Shown piece by piece: positions 52,632 to 62,189 of a stretch of DNA of 64,000 nt; the stretch's first letter is position 1; each line of letters starts with the position of its first letter. The notes under the pieces are model-generated. The model had not been told where the DNA came from. It saw only the letters and a list, made by a program, of their open reading frames with translations, and did no database searches. The stretch is taken from contig NZ_JACBYP010000003.1 in NCBI RefSeq assembly GCF_018982965.1, forward strand, positions 1 through 64,000, written 5' to 3'. Position numbers and translations under genes: made by a program. This stretch comes from Streptomyces mayonensis (GTDB taxonomy: Bacteria > Actinomycetota > Actinomycetes > Streptomycetales > Streptomycetaceae).

Positions 52632-52767
52632 CGAGGCGGTCGTCGGCTTTCCGGTACGGCGGTCGGAGCGCCCCCACCGTAAGCCCTCTCCGTGAGCCCC
52701 CGCCGTAAGTCCCTCTCCGTAAGCCCCCGCCCGTTCCGGCGGCCCGGCCCCGCCCCGGCGTCCGCCG

Positions 52768-54060
52768 TCACCTGCGTGTGATCCGCACCCGCTGCTCGCC
52801 CTTGCCGTCCGCCGCCGACACGGCGACGGTGATGCCGCGGCGCGGGTCCTTGAAGGTCTCGCCCGGCTCGAAGGCGGCGTCGGAGAGTTCGGCGTGGACG
52901 TTCGGGCTGCGGGTGCAGCCGCCGCTGTCGCGCTGGGAGTCGTAGACCCGGACCGGTCCCATCCCCGTGTCCACGTCCGCGTCGACCTTGTAGATCAGTA
53001 CGCCAGGCCGGCACACCGTCTCGTCGTTGCCCTCACGGGTGCGCAGTTCGACCGCGTAACCCGTCCTGCCGTCCAGCGGGACGACGACCAGTTTGTCGCC
53101 TCCCTTGCGGGCCAGCGGAGTCAGTGTGTACTCCGTGGTCCCGGAGGCGGTGGCGCAGTGCACCTGGGACGGGTCGAGCCAGCCCAGCTTCCACTTGTGC
53201 CAGCCCAGGAGGTCGTTGTTGGCGCCCCAGTCCTCGCTCATGATGTCCCAGTGGCCGACGGCGCCGCCGCCCTCCTGGGTGTAGAGGTCCGGCAGGCCGA
53301 AGACGTGGCCGTTCTCGTGGGGGAGGACCCGGTAGCCGGTCTCGTCGTAGGAGCCGGAGCCGTCGTCCTGGCGGGAGTAGACGAACGAGGCGTTGGCGAC
53401 CGGGACACCGTCGGCGACGGGGGCCTCCTTGTTGCCGGCGAAGGTCACGGACAGGACCGTGTCCAGGGCGGAGGGCCCGGCGTTCGGGGTGACCAGGACG
53501 TTCACGAGGTCGTACTTGCGGAAGTCCACCTTCGCGTCGGCCGCCGCGACCATGTCCTGGACCAGCCCGCGGTACCCGGGTTCGAAGGGCGCGCCGCGCT
53601 CTATGCCGTACTCGGCGAACGACTTCGGCATGCGGAGCCAGTCGCGGATCGGGGTCTCGGGGCGGTAGTCGAGCCGGCCGTAGCTGCTGGTGCGAAACCA
53701 TTCCTCGGTCTGTGGGAAGAACTCCCCGTACCGGTCGAGCGCCTTGCCCTCTCCGGGTGCGTCGGAGAAGTCGATCATCAGGTTCAGGGCGCGGACGGTG
53801 CCGGTCGAGCGGGCGTAACCGGTGGACGTGGGAACGCCCTCGGACATCTGGATCTCGGAGCCGCCGCTGATCATGCAGGGGCCGTGCGCGGAGGAGCGGG
53901 AGAGGGCGGCGGGGCCGGGGCCCGCGGTCGAGGTGCCGGGCGCGAGCCGGCCGGTGCCGGCCGAGGTGCTGAGCGCGAGCGTCAGGGCGGTGACGGTCCC
54001 GATCGCGGCCAGTCGGCGCGGGCGTATGCGTCGGCTCGGCGGCTGCGGCTGCGGCTGCAT
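52768..54060 (-). CDS. Secreted M6-family-like metalloprotease
   Basis: A 430-aa exported protein: a cationic signal peptide (RIRPRRLAAIGTVTALTLAL), the zinc motif H248-E249-x-x-H252 (HENGHVFGLPDLY) and the Met-turn-like DIMSEDWGANN. This is the M6 (immune-inhibitor-A-like) pattern in a compact form. ATG 54060 follows GGGGAGG. Divergent from a TetR gene. It probably degrades extracellular protein. Confidence 0.87.
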   Translation of the reverse strand: MQPQPQPPSRRIRPRRLAAIGTVTALTLALSTSAGTGRLAPGTSTAGPGPAALSRSSAHGPCMISGGSEIQMSEGVPTSTGYARSTGTVRALNLMIDFSDAPGEGKALDRYGEFFPQTEEWFRTSSYGRLDYRPETPIRDWLRMPKSFAEYGIERGAPFEPGYRGLVQDMVAAADAKVDFRKYDLVNVLVTPNAGPSALDTVLSVTFAGNKEAPVADGVPVANASFVYSRQDDGSGSYDETGYRVLPHENGHVFGLPDLYTQEGGGAVGHWDIMSEDWGANNDLLGWHKWKLGWLDPSQVHCATASGTTEYTLTPLARKGGDKLVVVPLDGRTGYAVELRTREGNDETVCRPGVLIYKVDADVDTGMGPVRVYDSQRDSGGCTRSPNVHAELSDAAFEPGETFKDPRRGITVAVSAADGKGEQRVRITRR

Positions 54061-54295
54061 GCGGACCTCCCCGACCACGGCAGCCGCCCGACACCGGCTG
54101 CACCCATGGCCTCACGATGTGTCGGAGGGTGCGCGGGCGCGCGCTGAGAAGGCCGATCGTGGGTTTCTCGCCGGTAGCCGCCGATCGGGTGAGAGGCACC
54201 GTCCCCTCACCGACGGTGAGGGGACGGAGGCGGAGCGGGGTGTGAGCCAGGTCACCGGAAACTTCTCCGGAAGGGGGAAATAACCGGGGACCGTT

Positions 54296-54330
54296 TCCCC
54301 GTTTGGAACTGTGTCCGAGCGAAACGGGGA
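54296..54330. promoter_or_regulatory. Inverted repeat upstream of TetR gene
   Basis: TCCCCGTTT and AAACGGGGA are 17 nt apart, about 70 bp before the TetR start. It may be an operator or the fold of the 5' leader. Confidence 0.45.
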
Positions 54331-54398
54331 CGGAATCCCCGGATCGCCACCGAGCAGAGACACACGCACTCACACCCTCACAGACCAAGGAGTACGCC

Positions 54399-55052
54399 GT
54401 GCGGACCGCGATTCCCGACCAGCGCAGGACGGCCCGGCCCCGCGCCGACGCCGTGCGCAACCGGGAGCGGATCGTCACCGCCGCCCGGGAGATGTTCGTC
54501 GAGTTCGGCCCCGACGTGCCGCTCGACGACGTCGCCCGCAGGGCCGGTGTCGGCAACGCCACGGTGTACCGCAACTTCCCCGACCGCGACGCCCTCGTCC
54601 GCGAGGTCGTCTGCTCGGTCATGGACCGCACGGCACGGGCGGCCGAACTGGCCCTCGCGGAGACCGGCGACGCGTTCGAGGCGCTGGAGCGCTTCGTGCA
54701 CGCCTCCGCCGACGAGCGGATCAGCGCCCTGTGCCCCATGGTGTCCAGCACGTTCGACCAGCACCACCCCGACCTGGTGGCGGCGCGCGAACGGGTCGAA
54801 CGACTCGTCGCCGAGGTCATGGACCGGGCGAAGGCGGCCGGTCAGCTCCGTGGAGACGTGGGCGTGAGCGATCTCATGATCGCCGCGTCCCAGCTCAGCC
54901 GGCCCCCGGCCGGCACGGGGTGCCTGAGCGCCGACCGGTTCGTCCATCGCCATCTGCAGCTGTTCCTGGACGGGCTGCGGGCTCCTGCCCGCAGCACCCT
55001 GCCGGGCACGGAAGTCACCATGGAGGACCTGCGCCGGCCCTGTGACCAGTAG
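54399..55052 (+). CDS. TetR-family regulator next to MFS exporter
   Basis: A 217-aa regulator with the TetR helix-turn-helix (VPLDDVARRAGVGNATVYRN) and a C-terminal ligand domain. GTG 54399 behind AAGGAG. It is followed on the same strand by an MFS exporter gene after a repeat-rich gap. Such pairs usually make a drug-inducible exporter. Confidence 0.9.
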   Translation: MRTAIPDQRRTARPRADAVRNRERIVTAAREMFVEFGPDVPLDDVARRAGVGNATVYRNFPDRDALVREVVCSVMDRTARAAELALAETGDAFEALERFVHASADERISALCPMVSSTFDQHHPDLVAARERVERLVAEVMDRAKAAGQLRGDVGVSDLMIAASQLSRPPAGTGCLSADRFVHRHLQLFLDGLRAPARSTLPGTEVTMEDLRRPCDQ

Positions 55053-55054
55053 CC

Positions 55055-55170
55055 CAGCCGAGTAGTCCAGAGTCCAGTAGTCCAGTAGTCCAGAGCCCCG
55101 TAGACCGGAGCCCCTGGGCCGGAGCCCCGTAGGCCAGGGTTCAGCGGTCCCGAGTCCAGCGGTCCGGAAC
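55055..55170. repeat. Degenerate 7-9-bp repeats (agtccag, gagcccc)
   Basis: Overlapping short repeats follow the TetR stop and fill much of the 277-bp gap before the exporter. Confidence 0.7.
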
Positions 55171-55329
55171 CTCAGGTCCGCGGCCGTCGGGCCGTCAGGT
55201 CGTCCCCGGGTCACTGCGATCCCGTGGTCCGACCGCGGTCCGACTGTGACCCGGCTGCGGTCCACTCGTCCCTTTAGTCACCTTTCCGTCTCGTTTTTTC
55301 CGTCACGAAGTCCCGAAGTGGGTATCCGC

Positions 55330-56874
55330 ATGTCTCAGTCAGCCGTCAAGGCGTCCGGCGTCACCGACGCTCCGGACGCCGGACGCTGGAAAGCGCTCGT
55401 CTTCATCGCGCTCGCCCAGCTGATGGTGGTCCTCGACGCCACCATCGTGAACATCGCCCTGCCCTCCGCCCAGCAGGACCTCGGCATCTCCGACGGCAAC
55501 CGGCAGTGGGTCGTCACGGCCTACGCCCTCGCCTTCGGCGGCCTGCTGCTGTTCGGCGGACGGATAGCCGACCTGTGGGGCCGCAAGCGCACCTTCGTCA
55601 CCGGCCTGGCGGGCTTCGCCGTGGCCTCCGCGCTCGGCGGCGCGGCCACCAACGAGGCGATGATGTTCAGCTCCCGCGCCCTCCAGGGCGTCTTCGGCGC
55701 GCTGCTCGCGCCCGCCGCGCTCTCCCTGCTCGCCGTGATGTTCACGGACGCCAAGGAACGGGCCAAGGCCTTCGGCATCTACGGTGCGATCGCCGGTGGC
55801 GGCGGTGCCGTGGGTCTGATCCTCGGCGGCTTCCTCACCGAGTACCTGAACTGGCGCTGGACGTTCTTCGTCAACATCCCGTTCGCCGTCGTCGCCGCGG
55901 CCGGTGCGTACCTCGTCATCCGTGAGCCGAAGGGCAGCCGCAACCGCTCGCCGCTCGACATCCCCGGCGTGATCCTGTCCACCCTCGGCCTGGTCGCGCT
56001 CGTCTACGGCTTCACCCGCGCCGAGTCCAACGGCTGGAGCGACGCCACGACGATCGGCATGTTCGTCGGCGCCGCCGTGCTGCTGCTGTCCTTCGTGCTC
56101 GTCGAGTCCCGGGTCAAGGCCCCGCTGCTGCCGCTGCGCGTGATCACCGAGCGCAACCGCGGCGGGATCTACCTCTCGCTGGGCCTGGCGATCATCGCGA
56201 TGTTCGGCCTGTTCCTCTTCCTGACCTACTACCTCCAGATCGTGAAGGGCTACACGCCGGTGAAGACCGGCTTCGCCTTCCTGCCGATGATCGCGGGCAT
56301 GATCACGGGCTCCACCCAGATCGGCACCCGCCTGATGACGCGGGTCGCGCCCCGGCTGCTGATGGGCCCGGGCTTCCTGGTCGCGGCGGTCGGCATGCTG
56401 TTCCTCACCCGGCTGGAGATCAACACCTCCTACGCCGGTGTGCTGCTGCCCGGCATGCTCCTGCTCGGCCTCGGCATGGGTACGGCGTTCATGCCGGCGA
56501 TGTCCCTGGCCACCATGGGCGTGGAGCCGCGGGACGCCGGCGTGGCCTCCGCGATGGTCAACACCTCGCAGCAGGTGGGCGGCGCGATCGGCACGGCACT
56601 GCTGAACACGATCGCCGCGTCCGCCACCACGTCGTACATCGCGGACCACATGGGTGGCGCGTCCTCCCGCTCCCAGCAGCAGCTGGTCCAGCTGCAGGGT
56701 CAGGTGCAGGGTTACACCAGCGCCATCTGGTTCGCCGTCGGCATCCTGGTCGCGGCGGCCGCCGTCGCCCTGACCTTCGTCAACGCCGGCCGCCCGGGCG
56801 GTCCCGCGGCCGGCGCGTCCGGTGCGGGCGAGACGGCCGAGGACGAGCTGCCGGTGCCGGTCGTCGCCCACTGA
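55330..56874 (+). CDS. DHA2-type MFS multidrug exporter
   Basis: A 514-aa transporter with 14 membrane segments, motif A LWGRKRTFVTG, motif C-like GGGGAVGLILGG, and a long C-terminal tail with Gly/Ala/Glu. ATG 55330 is chosen by homology (MSQSAVKASGV). It resembles the EmrB/QacA group. Probably under control of the upstream TetR. Confidence 0.93.
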   Translation: MSQSAVKASGVTDAPDAGRWKALVFIALAQLMVVLDATIVNIALPSAQQDLGISDGNRQWVVTAYALAFGGLLLFGGRIADLWGRKRTFVTGLAGFAVASALGGAATNEAMMFSSRALQGVFGALLAPAALSLLAVMFTDAKERAKAFGIYGAIAGGGGAVGLILGGFLTEYLNWRWTFFVNIPFAVVAAAGAYLVIREPKGSRNRSPLDIPGVILSTLGLVALVYGFTRAESNGWSDATTIGMFVGAAVLLLSFVLVESRVKAPLLPLRVITERNRGGIYLSLGLAIIAMFGLFLFLTYYLQIVKGYTPVKTGFAFLPMIAGMITGSTQIGTRLMTRVAPRLLMGPGFLVAAVGMLFLTRLEINTSYAGVLLPGMLLLGLGMGTAFMPAMSLATMGVEPRDAGVASAMVNTSQQVGGAIGTALLNTIAASATTSYIADHMGGASSRSQQQLVQLQGQVQGYTSAIWFAVGILVAAAAVALTFVNAGRPGGPAAGASGAGETAEDELPVPVVAH

Positions 56875-56932
56875 CGACGCCGGACCCGGTACCCGCTCGG
56901 GCCCCCGGTACCCGCCCGGGCCCCTGTTCCAC

Positions 56933-56968
56933 CCGTGCGCAGGGGGAGGGGACGCCCCTCGCGCACGG
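56933..56968. terminator. Bidirectional hairpin between convergent genes
   Basis: Outer stem CCGTGCGC/GCGCACGG and inner stem GAGGGG-acg-CCCCTC, placed between the exporter and MarR gene ends. Confidence 0.65.
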
Positions 56969-56995
56969 TTCCCAGGACCTGCCCCGGCCGCGCGT

Positions 56996-57529
56996 TCAGC
57001 GCAGCCAGGGCAGGTCCGCGCCCGCCTCGCTGGGCTGGAGTCCCTCGGCGACGATCCGCATGATCTCGCCGAGGGACTTCTGCTGTTCCGGGGTGAGCCG
57101 CTCGAAGACGGCCTGGCGCACGGCGTTCACATGACCCGGTGCGGTACGGCGCAGCACCTCGTCCCCCTCGTCGGTGAGGATGGCGAACTGGCCGCGCTTG
57201 TCGGAGGGGCAGTCCTCGCGGCGCACCCAGCCGTTCTTCTCCAGGCGGGCGACCGCGTGCGAGAGCCGGGAACGGGTGATCTTCGCGTACTTGGCCAGCT
57301 CGGTCATCCGCAGCCGCCGGCGCGGTGACTCGGCCAGCTTGACCAGCAGGCCGTAGTAGACGTGCGGCATGCCCGCGTCGCGCTGGAGCTGCCGGTCCAG
57401 ATGGTCGTCCAGAAGGGTGGAGGCCTCGATGTAGGAGCGCCAGACCAGCTGCTCCCTGTCGGTGAGCCAGCGGGGCTCGTCGGGCGCGTCCGGTTCGGCG
57501 GAGGGTGCGGGGATGGGTGCCGTGTTCAT
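56996..57529 (-). CDS. MarR-family regulator
   Basis: A 177-aa winged-helix regulator (RMTELAKYAKITRSRLSHAV, wing DCPSDKRGQFAILTDEG). ATG 57529. It is divergent from an extradiol dioxygenase gene with a short palindrome between them, so it probably senses a catechol or quinone and controls that enzyme. Confidence 0.92.
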   Translation of the reverse strand: MNTAPIPAPSAEPDAPDEPRWLTDREQLVWRSYIEASTLLDDHLDRQLQRDAGMPHVYYGLLVKLAESPRRRLRMTELAKYAKITRSRLSHAVARLEKNGWVRREDCPSDKRGQFAILTDEGDEVLRRTAPGHVNAVRQAVFERLTPEQQKSLGEIMRIVAEGLQPSEAGADLPWLR

Positions 57530-57559
57530 GTATCCCACTGTAAGAGACGACTCCTTGAA

Positions 57560-57571
57560 ACTTGAACAAGT
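57560..57571. promoter_or_regulatory. MarR operator candidate
   Basis: ACTTG-AA-CAAGT, a perfect 5-2-5 dyad in the AT-rich divergent promoter region between the MarR and dioxygenase genes. Confidence 0.6.
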
Positions 57572-57658
57572 TCGACGTAGATTGTTGGCAAGTAAAGATT
57601 GAGAGTTAAAGTACTGAGATCTGGAACATCCGGAGTCATCCGGAGTATCGGAGCAGCC

Positions 57659-58444
57659 ATGACCGCCGCCACGCAGGACCGCATGCCCGCCCTCTATCTC
57701 AGTCACGGCGCGCCGCCGCTCGCCGACGACCCCGTCTGGCCCGGCGAACTCGCCGCCTGGTCCGCCGCCCTGCCCCGCCCCAGGGCGATCCTCGTCGTCT
57801 CCGCCCACTGGGAGGAGGCCCCGCTCGCGCTCGGCGCCACCCGCACCGTCCCTCTCGTCTACGACTTCTGGGGCTTCCCCGAGCACTACTACCAGGTGCG
57901 TTACGAGGCTCCGGGCGCCCCCGCCCTCGCCGAGTCCGTCCGCAGGCTGCTGCGCGCCCCCGGCACGCCCGTGCAGGACGTCCCCGACCGCGGCCTCGAC
58001 CACGGTGCCTACGTCCCCCTGGTCGAGATGTACCCCGGCGCCGACATCCCGGTCCTCCAGGTCTCCATGCCGACCCTCGACCCGGTACGGCTCATGGAGA
58101 CCGGCCGCAGGCTCGCGCCGCTGCGCGACGAGGGCGTGCTGATCATCGGCTCCGGCTTCTTCACCCACAACCTGGCCGCGCTGCGCCAGGGCGGCATCCC
58201 CTCCTGGTCGGCGGAGTTCGACGACTGGGGCCGGTCCGCGCTGGAGGCCGGTGACGTCGACGGGCTGCTCGACTTCGCCCGCAAGTCCCCGGCGGGGCGA
58301 CTCGCGCACCCGCGCACGGAGCACTTCGCGCCGCTGTTCGTGACGATGGGCGCGGCGGACGCCGCCGGTGAACTGGACCTGCGCCGGTCGGTGATCGACG
58401 GGTTCTGGATGGGGCTGGCCAAGAGGTCGGTGCAGTTCGGCTGA
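57659..58444 (+). CDS. LigB/DODA-type class III extradiol dioxygenase
   Basis: A 261-aa enzyme with the conserved H16 (LYLSHGAPPL), H50 (VVSAHWEE), H115 (GLDHGAYVPL) and H170 (SGFFTHNL). The group (YgiD-like) opens catechol rings with Fe or Zn. ATG 57659 with CGGAG upstream. Regulated, by position, by the divergent MarR gene. Confidence 0.92.
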   Translation: MTAATQDRMPALYLSHGAPPLADDPVWPGELAAWSAALPRPRAILVVSAHWEEAPLALGATRTVPLVYDFWGFPEHYYQVRYEAPGAPALAESVRRLLRAPGTPVQDVPDRGLDHGAYVPLVEMYPGADIPVLQVSMPTLDPVRLMETGRRLAPLRDEGVLIIGSGFFTHNLAALRQGGIPSWSAEFDDWGRSALEAGDVDGLLDFARKSPAGRLAHPRTEHFAPLFVTMGAADAAGELDLRRSVIDGFWMGLAKRSVQFG

Positions 58445-58499
58445 GCTGCCCGGCCCCACCGGTGGTACGTGCCGCGTCCCGCCGGTGGTGTCCGGTGGT

Positions 58500-59024
58500 C
58501 TACAGGGGCTTCTCGTACCAGGCCACGTCCCAGTAGCGGCCGAACTTGCGCCCCACCTCGCGGTGGGTGCCGACGTGACGGAAGCCGAACCGGGCGTGCA
58601 GCCGGGCCGAGGCCTCGTTGGGCTGGGCGACGGCCGCGTAGGCACGGTGCACGTCCTCGCCGGCCAGGGCCTCGAAGAGGGAGGTGTAGAGCAGGGAGCC
58701 GATGCCGCGCCCGCCGGCGTGCGGGTCGACGTAGACGGTGGTCTCCACGGAGGTCGCGTAGGCGGGCCTCGGGCGGTAGGGGCCGGATACGGCGTAGCCC
58801 AGAATCCCCTCCGAGCCCGAGTTGGCGTTCGTCGCAACCCTGAGGCGGTGCGGGCCGTCTTCAGGGTGGGAGAGCAGCCAGGCGCGGCGCTCCCGGGGAG
58901 TGAAGGGCTCGGTGTCGAACGTGATGGCCGTCTCACGTACGTAGTGGTTGTAGAGGTCGGTGAGGGCCTTGAGGTCGTCCTCGACTCCCGGTCTGACCTG
59001 GATCTCTGTCTCTCCCGACGCCAT
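58500..59024 (-). CDS. GNAT acetyltransferase, phosphinothricin acetyltransferase-like
   Basis: A 174-aa acetyl-CoA-dependent N-acetyltransferase with the PAT/Bar-like start (LYNHYVRETAITFDTEPFTP) and the acetyl-CoA motif VDPHAGGRGIGSLL. ATG 59024 follows GGGGAGG. The acceptor could be phosphinothricin or another amine. Divergent from hrdD. Confidence 0.9.
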   Translation of the reverse strand: MASGETEIQVRPGVEDDLKALTDLYNHYVRETAITFDTEPFTPRERRAWLLSHPEDGPHRLRVATNANSGSEGILGYAVSGPYRPRPAYATSVETTVYVDPHAGGRGIGSLLYTSLFEALAGEDVHRAYAAVAQPNEASARLHARFGFRHVGTHREVGRKFGRYWDVAWYEKPL

Positions 59025-59243
59025 CACGCCTCCCCGTGTGGCGGCACAGGGTACTGCATGATCAGAAAAATCGAGGGGCGGGTTGGGAATTCTGTCCGGA
59101 TTCCAGTCGTTGTTTCCATCGGATGCAGGGCACCCGAGGAGAGTCCCGACAGGGGCCGGAGGCGATATCCGGCCGCGGGGCGAGCCGCAGGGAGCCGGAC
59201 GTCCGAAGGCCACCCGCTGAACCACCATCGCAAGGGAGCACGC

Positions 59244-60242
59244 ATGGCAACCCGTGCCGTCGCCCGTCGTAAGTCCGCCACCGGCGAGACGGCCGACGCG
59301 GCAACCAGCGTCCGCGCGAACGGCGGCGAGCTCGCCGACCGCGATCTGGTCGGCATGTACCTCGACGAGATCGCCCGGACACCGCTGCTCGACGCCGCCA
59401 AGGAGGTCGAGCTGTCCCAGACCATCGAGGCCGGTGTGTTCGCCCGGCAGGTCCTCGAAGGGTACGAGGAGACGGGGGCGGACGCCACCCGCGAGGAGCT
59501 CCAGGCCCTGATCGACGAGGGCGAGCGGGCCAAGGACGTCTTCATCCGCTCCAACCTCCGCCTCGTCGTCGCGGTCGCCCGGCGTTACCCGCGCAGCGGT
59601 CTGCCGCTCCTCGACCTGATCCAGGAGGGCAACGCCGGCCTGGTCCGCGCGGTCGAGAAGTTCGACTACCGCAAGGGCTTCAAGTTCTCGACGTACGCGA
59701 CCTGGTGGATCCGGCAGGCCATCACCCGGTCCATCGCCGACCAGTCGCGCACCATCCGGCTGCCCGTCCACCTGGTGGAGGAGCTGGGCCGTATCCGGCG
59801 CGTGCAGCGCGAGTTCAACCGCGAGCACGGCCGGGAGCCGGAGCCCACGGAGATCGCGGCGGAGCTGGGCTCGACGCCGGAGCGCGTCACCGACGTGCTC
59901 GACTGGGCCCGCGACCCGGTCTCGCTCAACATGTCGGTGGACGACGAGGGCGAGACCCAGTTCGGCGACCTGCTGGAGGACACGTCCGCCGTGTCGCCCG
60001 AGCAGTCGGTGCTGACCCTGCTGCGCAGCGAGGAACTGGACGACCTCATCGGCCGCCTCGACCCGCGCACCGCGTCCATCATCAAGATGCGGTACGGCAT
60101 CGACGACGGCCGCGAGCGCACGCTCACCGAGGTCGGCAAGGAGCACGGCCTCACGCGCGAGCGCATCCGCCAGATCGAGAAGCACGCGCTCCTCGAGCTG
60201 AAGAAGCTGGCCCGTTCCACCGGCTTCGAGGCGGCGGCGTAG
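59244..60242 (+). CDS. hrdD: RNA polymerase sigma factor HrdD
   Basis: A 332-aa group 2 sigma-70 factor with regions 1.2 (DLVGMYLDEIARTPLL), 2 (NLRLVVAVARRYPRSGLPLL, FKFSTYATWWIRQAI), 3 and 4.2 (TLTEVGKEHGLTRERIRQIE). The MATRAVARRK N-terminus and total length are those of Streptomyces HrdD. It directs core polymerase to a subset of vegetative/stress promoters. ATG 59244 with AAGGGAG upstream. Confidence 0.95.
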   Translation: MATRAVARRKSATGETADAATSVRANGGELADRDLVGMYLDEIARTPLLDAAKEVELSQTIEAGVFARQVLEGYEETGADATREELQALIDEGERAKDVFIRSNLRLVVAVARRYPRSGLPLLDLIQEGNAGLVRAVEKFDYRKGFKFSTYATWWIRQAITRSIADQSRTIRLPVHLVEELGRIRRVQREFNREHGREPEPTEIAAELGSTPERVTDVLDWARDPVSLNMSVDDEGETQFGDLLEDTSAVSPEQSVLTLLRSEELDDLIGRLDPRTASIIKMRYGIDDGRERTLTEVGKEHGLTRERIRQIEKHALLELKKLARSTGFEAAA

Positions 60243-60625
60243 TCTGCCCCTCGCCGCACGGAGCGGTACGGACCGGCCGGTCGCCGTGTGACGCGGGGGC
60301 GTGACGTGACGGCTGGGGCGTACGCCGGGCGGCCGGGGACCGCGCGAACATGGCTGTACAACGCTGCTTCAACGCGCGGGGGCCGGGAACAAGAACGACG
60401 GGCCCCCGTGTACCCGCGGAACATCCGCACCTGTGGACCACGTCCCGACGCACTCCCCCCGGCGCCGGGACTTCCCCGAGCCGGGCTCGGCGCCTCTCCC
60501 CCCGGGGCGTCGCAGCCCGGCTCCTCTCATGCCTGGGCAGGAGAGGGAGGCGGGGCACCCCGAACCTGAACCCCGGGGTGGCCCGCCGAATGGCAGATTG
60601 TGCCACAGCGGCATAGCCTGCCGAA
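60243..60625. other. Intergenic region before TetR gene
   Basis: No gene is seen. TGGCA-gattg-TGCCA (60591-60605) is a small dyad 20 bp before the TetR GTG and could be an autoregulatory operator. Confidence 0.4.
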
Positions 60626-61312
60626 GTGAGCAGCACCATCCCCGCATTCCCCGACCCCGACCCTGGGCAGGGGCCGGTCTCCCTGACCGAGCGGCGCAAG
60701 GCCGAGACCCGTATGGAGATCGCCCGCGCGGCGGCCCGACTCTTCGTCGGCCAGGGCCTGCGGGCCACCCGGGCCGAGGACATCGCCCGGGCCGCCGGAG
60801 TGGCCCCGCGCACCTTCTACCGGTACTTCGCGACCAAGGAGGAGGCCGTCGCCCCGCTCTACGCCCTCGGCGCCGAGCGCTGGGTGCGGACGGTGCGCGA
60901 GGCCCCCGCCGAACTGTCCCCGCCCGAGGCCCTGGAACACGCCGTCCGGCACACGCTGACGCCGGGGGCCGCGGTCGCGGCGCCCTCCTGGGAGTGGGCC
61001 CGCACCCTCGTCCGTCTCGCCGAGAGCAGCCCGGCGCTGCGCAAGGTGTGGGCGGAGGTCTGCCACATCACGGAGCGCGGCCTGCTGCAGGCACTGGCGG
61101 CGCGGCTGTCCGAAGGTGACGACCACGCGGCCGCGCGGCTGGCGTCCGCTCCCCGGCTGCAGTTCGGGGCGGCGGTGGCGGCCGCGGCCGTGCGCGTCGC
61201 GGTGGAGCACTGGGCCGCCCGTCCGCAGGGGTCGCCCGGCCCGCTGGAGACCGCGCTGCGGAACCTGGAGGCACTGCGCGGCTTCGACTGGCACGGCGCC
61301 GAGCACGGCTGA
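60626..61312 (+). CDS. TetR-family regulator downstream of hrdD
   Basis: A 228-aa regulator with the helix-turn-helix (LRATRAEDIARAAGVAPRTF) and a C-terminal helical domain. From memory, S. coelicolor has a TetR gene (SCO3201) next to hrdD (SCO3202), and this is its likely counterpart; that is recollection, not a search result. GTG start. Confidence 0.88.
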   Translation: MSSTIPAFPDPDPGQGPVSLTERRKAETRMEIARAAARLFVGQGLRATRAEDIARAAGVAPRTFYRYFATKEEAVAPLYALGAERWVRTVREAPAELSPPEALEHAVRHTLTPGAAVAAPSWEWARTLVRLAESSPALRKVWAEVCHITERGLLQALAARLSEGDDHAAARLASAPRLQFGAAVAAAAVRVAVEHWAARPQGSPGPLETALRNLEALRGFDWHGAEHG

Positions 61313-61409
61313 GGCCGCGGCGTCGCGCCGCCGGCCTCGTGCGGGCCCGTTGGGCGGGCTTCCCCCTCCCTCCCCCGCCGAAAGCGGGGAACCGCGCGGC
61401 CGGATCCCC

Positions 61410-62189
61410 TCAGCCCAGGGCCGTCGCGACCTCGGCGGCCGGGCCGGCCAGTGCGGGGAACCTGTCGCGCACCCGGCCGTCGTGGCCGGGGATCACGGTC
61501 GCCCCGGTCTCGGCCGCCAGGCGGTTGATGAAGGTCAGCGCCCGCCGCATCTCGTCCAGGTCGGTGAACGCGAAAAACGGCCACTCGTTCTCGATCTGCT
61601 CGTAGAAGTGCGCGGCGTCCGCCGCCATGATCAGCCGTTCCTCCACGACCGTCAGCAGTTCACCGGGGGAGTGGCCGCCGACCGGATGGACCGTCACGCC
61701 GGGGGACACCTCCGTCTGCCCGGAGACCAGCTTCAGCCGCCCCTCCTGCTCGGCGAGCCGCACCGCCTCCAGGTGCCCGGCCGTCGCGAACTCCCCGTCC
61801 AGCTCGGCGCGCCGCCACTTCCCGAACCAGTAGTCGTACTCCGCCGCCCCGGCCACGACCTCGGCGTTGCGGAAGAGGCCCAGGTGCCCGATGTGGTCGT
61901 AGTGGAAGTGCGACGCGATGACCGTGGACACGTCCAGCGGGTCGATCCCGAGCAGCGCCAGGGCCCGCGCGGTCGGGATCACGGGCTGCTCCCCGAGCCA
62001 GTCGCGCTCGGCGATGTCGTACCCGGTGTCGAGGAGCATCGTCCGGGAACCGTCGCGCAGCACCCAGAAGTTGTAGTCCATCTGCAGGTCGCCGTCGGGC
62101 TGCCCGTACGACGCGTAGTCGTGCAGCACCGCGCTCTTGCGCGTGACCCGCTCGCCGTAGCGGACCTGCACCACCTCGAGGCCGCTCAC
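61410..62189 (-). CDS. MBL-fold lactonase-like hydrolase
   Basis: A 259-aa metallo-hydrolase with S-H94-x-H96-x-D98-H99 (ASHFHYDHIGH) and further ligands in GGHSPGEL and AADAAHF. It matches the AHL-lactonase-like branch of the MBL fold. The GTG at 62189 overlaps the upstream stop by 4 nt. Third gene of a catabolic-looking operon. It could open a lactone formed from a dicarboxylate or ring product. Confidence 0.88.
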   Translation of the reverse strand: MSGLEVVQVRYGERVTRKSAVLHDYASYGQPDGDLQMDYNFWVLRDGSRTMLLDTGYDIAERDWLGEQPVIPTARALALLGIDPLDVSTVIASHFHYDHIGHLGLFRNAEVVAGAAEYDYWFGKWRRAELDGEFATAGHLEAVRLAEQEGRLKLVSGQTEVSPGVTVHPVGGHSPGELLTVVEERLIMAADAAHFYEQIENEWPFFAFTDLDEMRRALTFINRLAAETGATVIPGHDGRVRDRFPALAGPAAEVATALG

